The position numbers and the translations under genes are program-made. Under the pieces are notes generated by a model, which was given only the letters and a program-made list of their open reading frames with translations, was not told where the DNA came from and searched no databases. A stretch of DNA of 64,000 nt, taken from NCBI GenBank assembly GCA_938023515.1, contig CALJDR010000053.1:1-64000 (forward strand). Reading direction: 5' to 3'. The DNA comes from an uncultured Flavobacteriales bacterium. Its GTDB lineage: Bacteria > Bacteroidota > Bacteroidia > Flavobacteriales > UBA1820. Shown piece by piece: positions 8,806-17,136 of this stretch. Positions within the stretch are counted from its first letter, which is position 1; each line of letters starts with the position of its first letter.

Positions 8806-9944
8806 AGCCGTACGGAACTTGGAATATTGACAACCCGGTCGGCCAGCCACTCGGCATTGGAAAGGTCTCCGCACTGGGCCTGGGCAAACATGGGAAGCCG
8901 GTTCATCAGTTCCCAGATGGGGCGCGTCATTACGCCGTTGTCGTTGGTCTGCGTCAGGAATTCCAGTTGTTTTTCCTTATCGGGAAGGATGACGGCGCAC
9001 AACCAGTAATTCGAGCGGGTGTTCTCGGGCTCGCTGCAAAACCGGATATCCGGATGGTTGGCAAAAAAGTCTTTATAAGCTTCTGCCGTAGCGCGTTTGC
9101 TGGCCAGGAATTTGGGTAATTGCTCCATTTGGGCGCAGCCCAAAGCTGCATTTATGTTGGGCATGCGGTAATTGTACCCGATATGGTCGTGACGAAACTC
9201 CCACCGGTGTGGTATTTTCGCTTGTGTAGTCAGGTGTTTGCAGTAATCTGCCAACTTTTCATCGTTGAAAAGCAACATGCCTCCGCCTCCGGTGGTGATG
9301 GTCTTGTTCCCGTTGAAACTCAGTACGCCCACTTTTCCGAAAGTGCCCGTATGGCGCCCTTTATAGTAACTGCCGATGCTTTCGGCCGCATCTTCGACCA
9401 GTTCGATGTGCCACTGGCAGCATAATGCTACCAGTTCGTCCAGATGAACAGGATGCCCGAACGTATGCATGGGCACGCAGGCCTTGATGCGTCGCCCCGT
9501 CATTTTATTGAAACATTCTTCGCCCCGAATTTCGGCATTGGCTTGAAGCCATTCCCCCATTTTTGAAGGGGAGAGCCCCATTGTATCCCTGTCTACATCT
9601 AAAAATACCGGATGGGCCCCGCAGTACGAAATAGCATTGGCCGTAGCGATGAAGGTGAGGGACTGTGTGATAACTTCGTCATCGCGCTCTATCCCTACAA
9701 GCATCAGGGCCATATGTATAGCATTAGTGCCGTTGACACACACCACAGCCCGTTTTGCCCCTGTGAAATCGGCCACCATTTTCTCAAAGCTGTTCACGAA
9801 TTCCCCCACGCTGGATACGAAAGTCGTATCTATACATTGTTCGAGGTATTTTTTTTCGTTGCCGGCGAAAGTCGCCGCGTGCAATGGAACGGGAGACGAT
9901 CCGTTGTAAAGAGCTTTAATAAAGTCGATAACGTTCTGATACAT
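8802..9944 (-). CDS. legC: LegC-family PLP-dependent 4-aminotransferase
   Basis: This DegT/DnrJ/EryC1-fold aminotransferase would convert the 4-keto-6-deoxy sugar to the 4-amino sugar. Residues of the fold are visible: VCVNGTNAIHMAL (phosphate-binding region), VEDAAESIGSYYKGRHTGTFG, and the Schiff-base lysine in SFNGNKTITTGGGGML. The N-terminal extension before FAGNEKKYLEQCIDTTFVSSVGEFV is typical of the LegC branch. It has 380 residues, is the first gene of the operon, and lies directly behind a good minus-strand promoter. No LegB dehydratase accompanies it in the operon; the CapD-type protein at 14508-15713 is the nearest candidate. Confidence 0.88.
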   Translation of the reverse strand: MYQNVIDFIKALYNGSSPVPLHAATFAGNEKKYLEQCIDTTFVSSVGEFVNSFEKMVADFTGAKRAVVCVNGTNAIHMALMLVGIERDDEVITQSLTFIATANAISYCGAHPVFLDVDRDTMGLSPSKMGEWLQANAEIRGEECFNKMTGRRIKACVPMHTFGHPVHLDELVALCCQWHIELVEDAAESIGSYYKGRHTGTFGKVGVLSFNGNKTITTGGGGMLLFNDEKLADYCKHLTTQAKIPHRWEFRHDHIGYNYRMPNINAALGCAQMEQLPKFLASKRATAEAYKDFFANHPDIRFCSEPENTRSNYWLCAVILPDKEKQLEFLTQTNDNGVMTRPIWELMNRLPMFAQAQCGDLSNAEWLADRVVNIPSSVRL

Positions 9945-9962
9945 GGCGTGCTTTTATACTTA

Positions 9963-9994
9963 CAAAGGTAGCGTTTATCTTTTATGATACCAAA
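9963..9994 (-). promoter_or_regulatory. Bacteroidota-type promoter for the nonulosonate operon
   Basis: On the minus strand a TTTG at 9994-9991 is followed after 20 bp by TACCTTTG at 9970-9963, an exact TAnnTTTG -7 element with ideal spacing. The aminotransferase ATG begins 18 bp further on at 9944. All downstream genes are close or overlapping, so this promoter probably drives the whole operon. Confidence 0.75.
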
Positions 9995-10003
9995 AATAAA
10001 GCC

Positions 10004-10011
10004 TACCTTTG
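10004..10011 (+). promoter_or_regulatory. Divergent -7 element for the glycosyltransferase operon
   Basis: TACCTTTG at 10004-10011 is an exact -7 element on the plus strand and has the same eight bases as the divergent -7 element. The -33 region is only TTTT (9980-9983, 20-bp spacing). The first gene starts at 10022, so the transcript would have almost no leader. The two promoters lie back to back within about 50 bp. Confidence 0.6.
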
Positions 10012-10021
10012 CCTTCGTATT

Positions 10022-11074
10022 ATGGATATATATATTCTGATAATGAGCCTGTGTCTGGGACTGGCGATAGTAGAACTCGCTATGGCCGGTAAAAGGCGTT
10101 ATCGTTATCTTCATTTTTACCTTTTCGGCATTGTTTTTGCTGCATTGTTTCTGATCGCCGGTTTCCGGGCGTGTGGATTCGATTATGAAAGTTATTATGA
10201 GCTTTATGTTAAGATAAAAGATTTGGACTGGTCGGGGATAGAGCCGGCCTATGTGCTGCTGAACAGGATCGCTCCCGATTATCATGCGGTTATTATCATG
10301 ATGAGCCTGGCTATATTATGGGTTCAATTTAAATTTATTTGGCGCTATACGATGCTGCCCATATTGGCGGTAGTGTTCTATTTGGGATTGTACATGTATC
10401 CGTCTGCTATGGGGCAGTTCCGGCAGTTTTTGGCAGTTGGGATTGTATTGTGGGCCTATGCCAACAAAGAAAGCAAGATCAAATTTTTTTCCCTGATAGG
10501 CTTGGCAATGACTTTTCATTATTCGGCGATTATTGGAGCACTTGTATTTTTTATACCGGCCGATTTAAAAGGATTAAAATTTTACATTTTAGTTTTCATC
10601 GCCTCGTTGGTCTGCAGTAATACCATGTATGGCATCTATATTAATTTCATAAATTATTTGCCAGGTTATATGGCAATGAAATTGAATTATTACGCAGCCG
10701 TACAGCCTACAGCATTGGGACTTAATACCGCTGTGCTCATCCGGGCGTTCCTCTTCTTTTCGTGCTATTATTTCCGCAAGGAACTGGTGCAGCTGCCAAA
10801 GATGAGCTTGTATATAAATATTTATTTTTTGTCGATGGTCATCTACACCGCATTTGGATTTGCGCAGGAAATAGCTGTCAGGGGGAGCATTTATTTCTCG
10901 TTTTTCGAGATAATATTATCTGCCAACCTTATCTTTGCCCTTAAAGGATGGAAAAAGGTTATGTACTTCTGTATCTTTGTCGGATTTTCCATATACAGGC
11001 AGATCAATTTCTTTAATGAATGGCCCGGCAGTTACATTCCTTATAAAAACTGGTTAATAGATTATCTGACGTAA
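10022..11074 (+). CDS. EpsG/Wzy-like polysaccharide polymerase, integral membrane
   Basis: This 350-residue protein is almost entirely hydrophobic, with roughly nine or ten membrane helices. The segment AGFRACGFDYESYYELY (about residues 48-64) is the FR.xGxDYxxY signature of the EpsG family of exopolysaccharide/O-antigen polymerases, and the AMGQFRQFLAVGIVLW segment near 128 is the conserved loop that follows. It would join repeat units at the outer face of the inner membrane. It overlaps the next glycosyltransferase gene by 1 bp (TAATG). The start at 10022 lies about 10 bp after the -7 element; Met8 at 10043 is a possible alternative start. No Wzx flippase is visible in this window. Confidence 0.78.
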   Translation: MDIYILIMSLCLGLAIVELAMAGKRRYRYLHFYLFGIVFAALFLIAGFRACGFDYESYYELYVKIKDLDWSGIEPAYVLLNRIAPDYHAVIIMMSLAILWVQFKFIWRYTMLPILAVVFYLGLYMYPSAMGQFRQFLAVGIVLWAYANKESKIKFFSLIGLAMTFHYSAIIGALVFFIPADLKGLKFYILVFIASLVCSNTMYGIYINFINYLPGYMAMKLNYYAAVQPTALGLNTAVLIRAFLFFSCYYFRKELVQLPKMSLYINIYFLSMVIYTAFGFAQEIAVRGSIYFSFFEIILSANLIFALKGWKKVMYFCIFVGFSIYRQINFFNEWPGSYIPYKNWLIDYLT

Positions 11075-12201
11075 TGAAAATAGCTTATCTGATACTGGGC
11101 ACTTTCAATTCCGGAGGTATGGAGCGGGTGTTGAGCAATAAAGCTAATTACCTGGCCGATGTGGCAGGTTATGATATTTCCATTATTACTTCCGATCAAC
11201 AGGACAGGCCCCGTTTTTTTCGCTTTTCTGAAAAGATCAGACATTACGATCTGGGAATAAATTATTCTGATACCAATGGTCGGAATATCTTCAGTAAGAC
11301 GTTGTCCTATTTCAGAAAACAGAAGAAGCATCGGCGCCGTCTTTCTGAGCTCTTGGCCAGGGAGAGGTTTGACATCGTGGTTTCCATGTTCGGGCCGGAA
11401 GTACACTGGCTCCCGGATATAAAAGACGGGAGCAAAAAAGTGGCCGAAATCCATTTCTCCAAATATTTCAGGGAACAACAGGCGCGTGGCGGCCTTTGGA
11501 AAATGTCCGATGCCCTGCGCAGCAGACAGGATGAGAGGGCTATAAAAAAATACCATAAATTTGTTGTACTGACACAGGAAGATAAAGAATATTGGGGGAA
11601 TAAGCCCAATATGGAAGTCGTATATAATGCCTCTACATTTGATGTGGGGGAGCTTTCTCCGCTGATTGATAAAAGGGTCATTTCCGCAGGCCGTCTGACC
11701 CATCAGAAAGGATACAGCAGGCTTATCCATGCCTGGGAGTCTGTGGCAGAAGATCATCCCGATTGGAAATTAGATATATTTGGCGGCGGGGAGGAAGAAG
11801 AAGCTCTTATAAAGCAGATAAAAAGATCGGGATTGGAGGGGATTGTATCCATTCATCCCCCTACAAGCACCATAAGTCGGGAATATCTGGCAAGTTCCAT
11901 CAACGTGCTGTCTTCGCGTTATGAAGGGTTCGGCATGGTTTTGGTGGAATCGATGGCCTTTGGGGTTCCCTGTGTGTCCTTTGCCTGCAAATGCGGTCCC
12001 CGGGATGTAATAAATAATGAAGAAGACGGGATTTTGGTTCCTGATGGAGATGTCGAAGGCTTAGCCAAAGGCATTTGCCGGTTAATTGAAGATGAAGATC
12101 TTCGCCGGAAAATGGGGAAAAATGCCGCCCGAAAGGTTCAGGAGAAATTCTCCAGGGAACAGATCATGAAACAGTGGCAGGAATTATTTGAAAATCTTTA
12201 A
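11074..12201 (+). CDS. GT4-family glycosyltransferase
   Basis: This is a GT-B fold glycosyltransferase of 375 residues. The N-terminal loop GTFNSGGMERVLSNKA binds acceptor and donor, VISAGRLTHQKGYSRLIHAW marks the start of the C-terminal domain (about 205-225), and SSRYEGFGMVLVESMAFGVP holds the EX7E-type nucleotide-sugar site. It is clearly homologous along its whole length to the protein at 15763-16911 on the other strand; both share DLGINYS, VVSM and PCVSFACKCGP. Its start codon overlaps the polymerase stop. It probably adds one sugar of the repeat unit on the cytoplasmic face; donor and acceptor are unknown. Confidence 0.88.
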   Translation: MKIAYLILGTFNSGGMERVLSNKANYLADVAGYDISIITSDQQDRPRFFRFSEKIRHYDLGINYSDTNGRNIFSKTLSYFRKQKKHRRRLSELLARERFDIVVSMFGPEVHWLPDIKDGSKKVAEIHFSKYFREQQARGGLWKMSDALRSRQDERAIKKYHKFVVLTQEDKEYWGNKPNMEVVYNASTFDVGELSPLIDKRVISAGRLTHQKGYSRLIHAWESVAEDHPDWKLDIFGGGEEEEALIKQIKRSGLEGIVSIHPPTSTISREYLASSINVLSSRYEGFGMVLVESMAFGVPCVSFACKCGPRDVINNEEDGILVPDGDVEGLAKGICRLIEDEDLRRKMGKNAARKVQEKFSREQIMKQWQELFENL

Positions 12202-12210
12202 TTTAATACT

Positions 12211-13326
12211 ATGGAGCCAAAGAAGACAATAGTTATATCAGCAGTCAATATTGTAGTGGGAGGTACTTTAACGATCTTGCGGGATTGCCTGGAATACCTG
12301 TCGTCTATTGCGCAGGAACAGAATCTTCGGATCGTAGCCTTGGTTCACGACAAAGAACTGGCGAGTTATCCGAACATTGAATATATCGAGCTCCCTTGGG
12401 CAAAAACGGCATGGGTAAAACGTCTGTGGTGCGAATACGTAACAATGAAGAAAATTTCCCGACAGCTCTCCCCTGTGTATTTATGGCTCTCGCTCCACGA
12501 TACTACACCCAATGTGCTTGCCCTGCGCAGGGCTGTGTATTGCCATAATCCGTTCCCGTTTTATAAAGCCACCTGGCGAGATCTAAAATTTAATTACAAA
12601 ATATATCTGTTTTCCTTGTTCTCAAAGTATATTTATAAGACCAACATAAAAAAGAATGATTTCGTAGTGGTTCAGCAGAATTGGTTCAAAGACGAATTCA
12701 TCAGGATGTTTGACCTGGCAGCAGATAAATTGATTGTGGCTTATCCGGCACAAAACGAAAAAATGCCGATTAGTAGGGCTGAGGTTCGTTCTGACAAGGT
12801 TTTTAAATTTCTTTTCCCATCGTCGGCAAACTCGTATAAAAATTTCGAATTGCTCTGTCAGGCAGCTAAAAATATTGAAGAACAGGGAATAAAAGATTTT
12901 AAGGTTTATATTACTCTGTCGGGGGACGAAAATAAGTATGCAGCGTGGCTGCGGCGGAAATACGGAAATGTTTCGGCCATAGAGTTTGCAGGATTTCAAT
13001 CGCGCGAAGGGTTGTTCGATCTTTATTCTCAAGTCGACTGTCTGGTATTTCCAGCCAAAGGCGAAACATGGGGCCTGCCTATATCTGAATTTGCGGTGTC
13101 CGGCAAACCGATATTGGCCGCAGACCTTCCCTATGCCCATACCACGGCAATAGGCAGCCAGGCAACCGCTTTCTTCAATCCATACAAAGTGAATCAATTG
13201 CAAAAGCAAATGAAAAAACTGATCAAAGGGGAGGAAGATTTTTTGGCGCCGGTCCCGTCGGTGGCCGTTTCGGGAAGCCATACATACTCATGGGAAGAAT
13301 TATTTACTGTTTTATTGCGCGGATAG
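12211..13326 (+). CDS. Glycosyltransferase, GT1/GT4-like
   Basis: The protein has 371 residues with a GT-B layout. An N-terminal NIVVGGTLTILRDCLEYL region fits the usual G-G loop. KFLFPSSANSYKNFELLCQAA opens the second domain near residue 200, and FPAKGETWGLPISEFAVSGKPILAAD (about 285-310) is the donor-binding stretch, in which ETWGLP replaces the more common EGFGLP. It follows the previous gene by 9 bp and is followed directly, with no gap, by the next glycosyltransferase. Base composition is more AT-rich than the metabolic genes, as is usual for surface-glycan genes. The sugar specificity cannot be read. Confidence 0.82.
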   Translation: MEPKKTIVISAVNIVVGGTLTILRDCLEYLSSIAQEQNLRIVALVHDKELASYPNIEYIELPWAKTAWVKRLWCEYVTMKKISRQLSPVYLWLSLHDTTPNVLALRRAVYCHNPFPFYKATWRDLKFNYKIYLFSLFSKYIYKTNIKKNDFVVVQQNWFKDEFIRMFDLAADKLIVAYPAQNEKMPISRAEVRSDKVFKFLFPSSANSYKNFELLCQAAKNIEEQGIKDFKVYITLSGDENKYAAWLRRKYGNVSAIEFAGFQSREGLFDLYSQVDCLVFPAKGETWGLPISEFAVSGKPILAADLPYAHTTAIGSQATAFFNPYKVNQLQKQMKKLIKGEEDFLAPVPSVAVSGSHTYSWEELFTVLLRG

Positions 13327-14439
13327 ATGAAAAAGATATTGCATATACAGGTCCTTCCCAAGCTTTCCGGGGCTCAAAAAATATCGCTTGAAATCCTCCG
13401 GGGACTGCCGGACAGTGAATATGAGAAATGGATCCTTTTCAGTGATGAACTCGATGCGGGGGATAAGGCCGTATGCGAAAAGGCGTTCCGAAACGCCGGA
13501 GTTAAGGTTTTGTATTCTAAAAAATTGCGCCGGGCAATCGGATTTAAGGATATTCCGGCACTTATTGAGATTTATAAATTGTGCCGGCGGGAAAAATTCG
13601 ATATAGTCCACACTCATTCCACTAAACCCGGAATAATTGGTCGGATTGCAGCTACGTTAGCGGGCATCCCGTTGGTCGTGCATACTGTACACGGATTGGC
13701 TTTCCACAAATTCGTAAAATTTCCTAAATGGCAGTTTTATTGGGCTTGCGAGATGTTTGCCTCTGTTTTTTGTGATAAAATAATTCTTGTCAACCAATAC
13801 TATAAGAAGTATTTTAAAAAGTTTTCGAATAAATGCACTACAATCTATAATGGGGTGAACTTTTCTGAAATGCAAAAGATGGATGCCGTTCCCCATGACA
13901 CGTTTAAAATATTGTTTGTCGGACGGTTGGATAATCAAAAAGATCCTATGACTCTGCTTAAGGCCGCAAAAATTGTAGCTGAAAAGAGCCCTGAGGTTGA
14001 ATTTACGTTGGTCGGCGACGGGGAAAAATATGATGAGTGCGCTAAATTCATCAACGAGAACAGGTTGGAGAATAATATTAAACTGGCTGGCTGGCAGAAC
14101 GATGTATCGCCTTTTTATGCATCTCACGATCTGTTTGCCGCTACATCGATATATGAGTCTTTCGGGTTGATGTTCTTGGAAGCGGGATTTTACGGCCTTC
14201 CTGTAGTGGCTACCGATGTGGAAGGTATTCCGGAGGTAGTACAGGATAAAGTAACAGGATTGTTGTGCGCCCCCCGTAATCCGGAGGGGATTGCGGAAAA
14301 TATTTTAAAATTCATGTGTGATCCCCGGCTAAAAGAACATATGGGGAAATCGTCAAGGGAAAGAGCCACCGTAAAATTCGATGTTGGGACGATGATTAGA
14401 CAATATGAAGAAATATATAGTCAGAATGGAGGGCGATGA
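13327..14439 (+). CDS. GT4-family glycosyltransferase
   Basis: This 370-residue GT4 protein has the QVLPKLSGAQKISLEIL N-terminal loop, HTHSTKPGIIGRIAA (about 95-110), ILFVGRLDNQKDPMTLLKAA at the domain junction (about 195-215), and ESFGLMFLEAGFYGLPVVATDVEGIPEVV (about 275-300), which is the EX7E donor-site motif in full. HTVHGLAFHKF is typical of enzymes that transfer to undecaprenyl-linked or growing glycans. Its ATG abuts the preceding stop codon, so translation is likely coupled. It is probably part of the same repeat-unit assembly operon. Confidence 0.88.
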   Translation: MKKILHIQVLPKLSGAQKISLEILRGLPDSEYEKWILFSDELDAGDKAVCEKAFRNAGVKVLYSKKLRRAIGFKDIPALIEIYKLCRREKFDIVHTHSTKPGIIGRIAATLAGIPLVVHTVHGLAFHKFVKFPKWQFYWACEMFASVFCDKIILVNQYYKKYFKKFSNKCTTIYNGVNFSEMQKMDAVPHDTFKILFVGRLDNQKDPMTLLKAAKIVAEKSPEVEFTLVGDGEKYDECAKFINENRLENNIKLAGWQNDVSPFYASHDLFAATSIYESFGLMFLEAGFYGLPVVATDVEGIPEVVQDKVTGLLCAPRNPEGIAENILKFMCDPRLKEHMGKSSRERATVKFDVGTMIRQYEEIYSQNGGR

Positions 14440-14507
14440 TATCCCTATGGGAGCATTTTGCCATCTGAATAATTATACTTTTCAAGACAGTAAAATTACG
14501 TATAAGC

Positions 14508-15713
14508 ATGTTCAATCTGAAGCAATTTATCGACAGGAATGTTACGGGGCGCAGCCAATCCATGTTTGCCCCCGATATAGAGGCGAACTATGAACGCTTA
14601 TCCCGGGAGATCCGGGATAAAACGGTCTTGGTAATAGGCGGGGCCGGTACGATAGGGAGTTCTTATATAAAAGCGATACTACCTTTCGAACCCCGTACTT
14701 TGGTAGTGGTGGACGTCAATGAAAATGCACTGACAGAACTCACCCGGGATTTGCGGAGCAGCGGGGATTATGTCCCGGCAGATTATGTCACTTACCCGAT
14801 GAATTATGCGGATGCGGTATTTGAAAAAATGTTCCGGGCCAGGGGGGGATTCGACATCGTAGCCAATTTTTCGGCCCATAAACATGTGCGCAGCGAAAAA
14901 GACGCTTTTTCTGTAGAAGCGCTGCTGGAAAACAATGTCCTGCGGGCACGTAAATTACTGGAATTGCTCCGGGAGTATAAACCGGCGCATTATTTCTGCG
15001 TGTCCACCGACAAAGCGGCCAATCCGGTCAATATCATGGGAGGCAGTAAGAAGATTATGGAAGACATGATTATGGCTTACTCGGCCGAAATACCGATTAC
15101 TACGGCCCGATTTGCCAACGTCGCTTTCAGCAACGGTTCCCTTCCGGCGGGATTTTTGGAACGTGTGGCCAAACTGCAGCCCATATCTGCCCCGAACGAT
15201 GTGACCCGGTATTTTGTCTCGCCCCAGGAAAGCGGACAGATATGTATGCTGGCTTGTATGTTGGGCAATACGGGGGAGATCTATTTCCCGAAATTAGGCA
15301 AGGAGCAGGTTATGACGTTCTCCGATATGGCCACCAAATTCCTGGAGGCCCAGGGTTTTGAGATCGAGAATTGTGCTTCGGAAAAGGAAGCATTGGAGAA
15401 GGCTAAAGCACTTGAGAAGGGGGCAAAAAAATACCCCGTTTTCTATAGTGGGTCGAATACTACGGGGGAGAAACCATACGAAGAGTTTTTCACCGAACAG
15501 GAGGCTACGGACCTGCAACGCCACTGTGCATTAGGCGTGATCACCTCGGTCGTCCCACGGCCGATAGGGGAAATAGATGCTTTGTTCGGACAGATGGAAG
15601 CCGTATTTGCAAAACCGGTGACCGAAAAAGCGGAGATCGTGGCCGTCATGAAATCTTTTCTGAAAAATTTTGATCACCAGGAACTGGGGCATAATCTGGA
15701 TGAAAAAATGTAG
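14508..15713 (+). CDS. CapD/FlaA1-type NDP-HexNAc 4,6-dehydratase
   Basis: This SDR-superfamily protein of 401 residues has the cofactor loop VIGGAGTIGSSYIK (about 43-56), NFSAHKHVRSEKD in place of the usual PxAAxKHVP, and STDKAANPVNIMGGSKK, where the catalytic YxxxK is replaced by MxxxK as in the FlaA1/CapD dehydratases. It should dehydrate an NDP-N-acetylhexosamine to the 4-keto-6-deoxy sugar. That is the one legionaminate step (LegB) absent from the divergent operon, so I infer that it feeds LegC at 8802-9944. It follows the GT gene by 68 bp on the same strand. An alternative is a separate 6-deoxy amino sugar for the repeat unit. Confidence 0.8.
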   Translation: MFNLKQFIDRNVTGRSQSMFAPDIEANYERLSREIRDKTVLVIGGAGTIGSSYIKAILPFEPRTLVVVDVNENALTELTRDLRSSGDYVPADYVTYPMNYADAVFEKMFRARGGFDIVANFSAHKHVRSEKDAFSVEALLENNVLRARKLLELLREYKPAHYFCVSTDKAANPVNIMGGSKKIMEDMIMAYSAEIPITTARFANVAFSNGSLPAGFLERVAKLQPISAPNDVTRYFVSPQESGQICMLACMLGNTGEIYFPKLGKEQVMTFSDMATKFLEAQGFEIENCASEKEALEKAKALEKGAKKYPVFYSGSNTTGEKPYEEFFTEQEATDLQRHCALGVITSVVPRPIGEIDALFGQMEAVFAKPVTEKAEIVAVMKSFLKNFDHQELGHNLDEKM

Positions 15714-15762
15714 TCTGGTGTAGTAATAAATAATAGGCAGGTTTGGAAGCGTGGATGCCGGT

Positions 15763-16911
15763 CTATTGCCTGAGATCGTCAAACAAAGTCATCCATCGGG
15801 ACATTATTTTTTCTTCAGAAAAATCTTTTGCCCTGTTTTGGGCTTCTTTTCCCATTGTTTGGCGCAGGGTCTCATCGGACATTAAAGTTGACAGGGCCAT
15901 GGAGAGGGCTTCTGTATCTCCAACCCGATCTATGAGCAATCCGTTTTTTCCATCGGAGATGATATCTTTCGGTCCGCATTTGCAGGCGAAGGATACACAG
16001 GGTAATCCACAGGACATTGCTTCGATCAATACCATGGGCAGGCCTTCATAACGGGAACTCATTATGTAGATGGAGCTTTTCAGATATTCTTCGGCGATAT
16101 GTTTGGTCGGTGGGATGAAGTCTATGCTGGCACTTACGCCCAGCTTTTCGGCCAGGGTCCGGTTTTTTTCCATATCCTCGCCGCCGCCGACGATGGCCAA
16201 TTTCCAATCGGGATGCATAGGGGCTGTTCTGCTCCATGTTTCGATCAGGAAGTCCATACCTTTCTGGTAATTATGCCGTCCCACGCAAATAACCCGTTTT
16301 GAAGAATAATCGGCTTGTTTATCAGGGTAGTTACCAATAAAATTGGGCACTGATATGATGTTCTGAAAACTATCGCCCCAATCTTTCCGGTCTTCATCCG
16401 TGAGCACAACGAAACGGTCGTAGGCTTTGATATGTCTGTTGTCCCTTTTTGACCGGTATCTTGCCACGGCCTTGAAAAAAAGATTATTTCCATGGCGGCT
16501 ACGCATCATATCCGTATGGAAAGATTTTGCAAAATGTATTTCCAGGATTTTTCTGCTCCCGTCGTTGATATAGGGCAGGAACGGCATTTCCGTGCTATAC
16601 ATGGATACTACAATATCGGCGCGTTCATCCATCAAGACTTTTTGTAACAATTCTTTATGCTTCCTTCGCTTGTCGCGCAGCATGATTTGCCGCGCGAAGA
16701 CGTTATGTCCCAACGTTTCAGAATAATTGATCCCCAGATCGATCGTGCGCACTTCTTTCGGGAGGGGCAGGAAGGGTTCGCGGCCTTTTTGTTCAGTGGT
16801 TAAAATGACTACCTGATGTCCATGTCGGCTTAAAAAGATTGCCTTATTGGCCAGTATCCGTTCCATGCCGCCGGAATTGAAAGTGCCGTGGATACAATAT
16901 ATTATTTTCAT
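15763..16911 (-). CDS. GT4-family glycosyltransferase, diverged copy of the 11074 gene
   Basis: The protein has 382 residues and starts MKIIYCIHGTFNSGGMERILANKA. The GRHNYQKGMDFLIETW junction and SSRYEGLPMVLIEAMSCGLPCVSFACKCGP give a complete GT4 signature. It resembles the protein at 11074-12201 throughout, including DLGINYSET and the block after the donor site, so the two are paralogues. It points the opposite way to its neighbours and converges on the dehydratase gene across 49 bp. I see no clear promoter in the 225 bp upstream of it. Donor and acceptor are unknown. Confidence 0.87.
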   Translation of the reverse strand: MKIIYCIHGTFNSGGMERILANKAIFLSRHGHQVVILTTEQKGREPFLPLPKEVRTIDLGINYSETLGHNVFARQIMLRDKRRKHKELLQKVLMDERADIVVSMYSTEMPFLPYINDGSRKILEIHFAKSFHTDMMRSRHGNNLFFKAVARYRSKRDNRHIKAYDRFVVLTDEDRKDWGDSFQNIISVPNFIGNYPDKQADYSSKRVICVGRHNYQKGMDFLIETWSRTAPMHPDWKLAIVGGGEDMEKNRTLAEKLGVSASIDFIPPTKHIAEEYLKSSIYIMSSRYEGLPMVLIEAMSCGLPCVSFACKCGPKDIISDGKNGLLIDRVGDTEALSMALSTLMSDETLRQTMGKEAQNRAKDFSEEKIMSRWMTLFDDLRQ

Positions 16912-16961
16912 TAGTATCAGTGCGGGATTTCTTAAAACAAAAACACAACGACCTTTTTAAA

Positions 16962-17103
16962 AATCGTCCGATTATTACAGCATTACATATAGCTTTTAAA
17001 ATGTTCTTCTATTACGGGATAAAGTCCAGTCGCACAATTTTATCCGATAAAACGCTTTTGTTTCCTGATGAACTGTTTATCTTTGTGGAGAAATCGGACG
17101 ATT
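16962..17103. repeat. Pair of 12-bp near-palindromes in the 16912-17136 gap
   Basis: AATCGTCCGATT at 16962-16973 and its reverse complement AATCGGACGATT at 17092-17103 form an inverted pair. Each copy is itself a palindrome apart from the two central bases. The second copy lies at the expected transcription start behind the -7 element at 17078-17085, as an operator would. The open frame of 61 codons in this gap (16920-17105) has no recognisable features and I do not call it a gene. Confidence 0.4.
17057..17085 (+). promoter_or_regulatory. Promoter for the gene at 17137
   Basis: TATCTTTG at 17078-17085 is an exact TAnnTTTG element. A TTTG at 17057-17060 lies 17 bp upstream, slightly closer than the usual 19-21 bp. 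The start codon is about 50 bp downstream. Confidence 0.55.
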
Positions 17104-17136
17104 AAAGCCTAATATGCAGTTATTGGAACCAGAGGA

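Noticed and set aside
14405..14593. A 62-codon frame between the third GT4 gene and the dehydratase
   Set aside because: It overlaps both genes out of frame and has no recognisable sequence.
16920..17105. A 61-codon plus-strand frame in the gap before 17137
   Set aside because: It contains the promoter and the palindromes of the downstream gene and has no recognisable domain.
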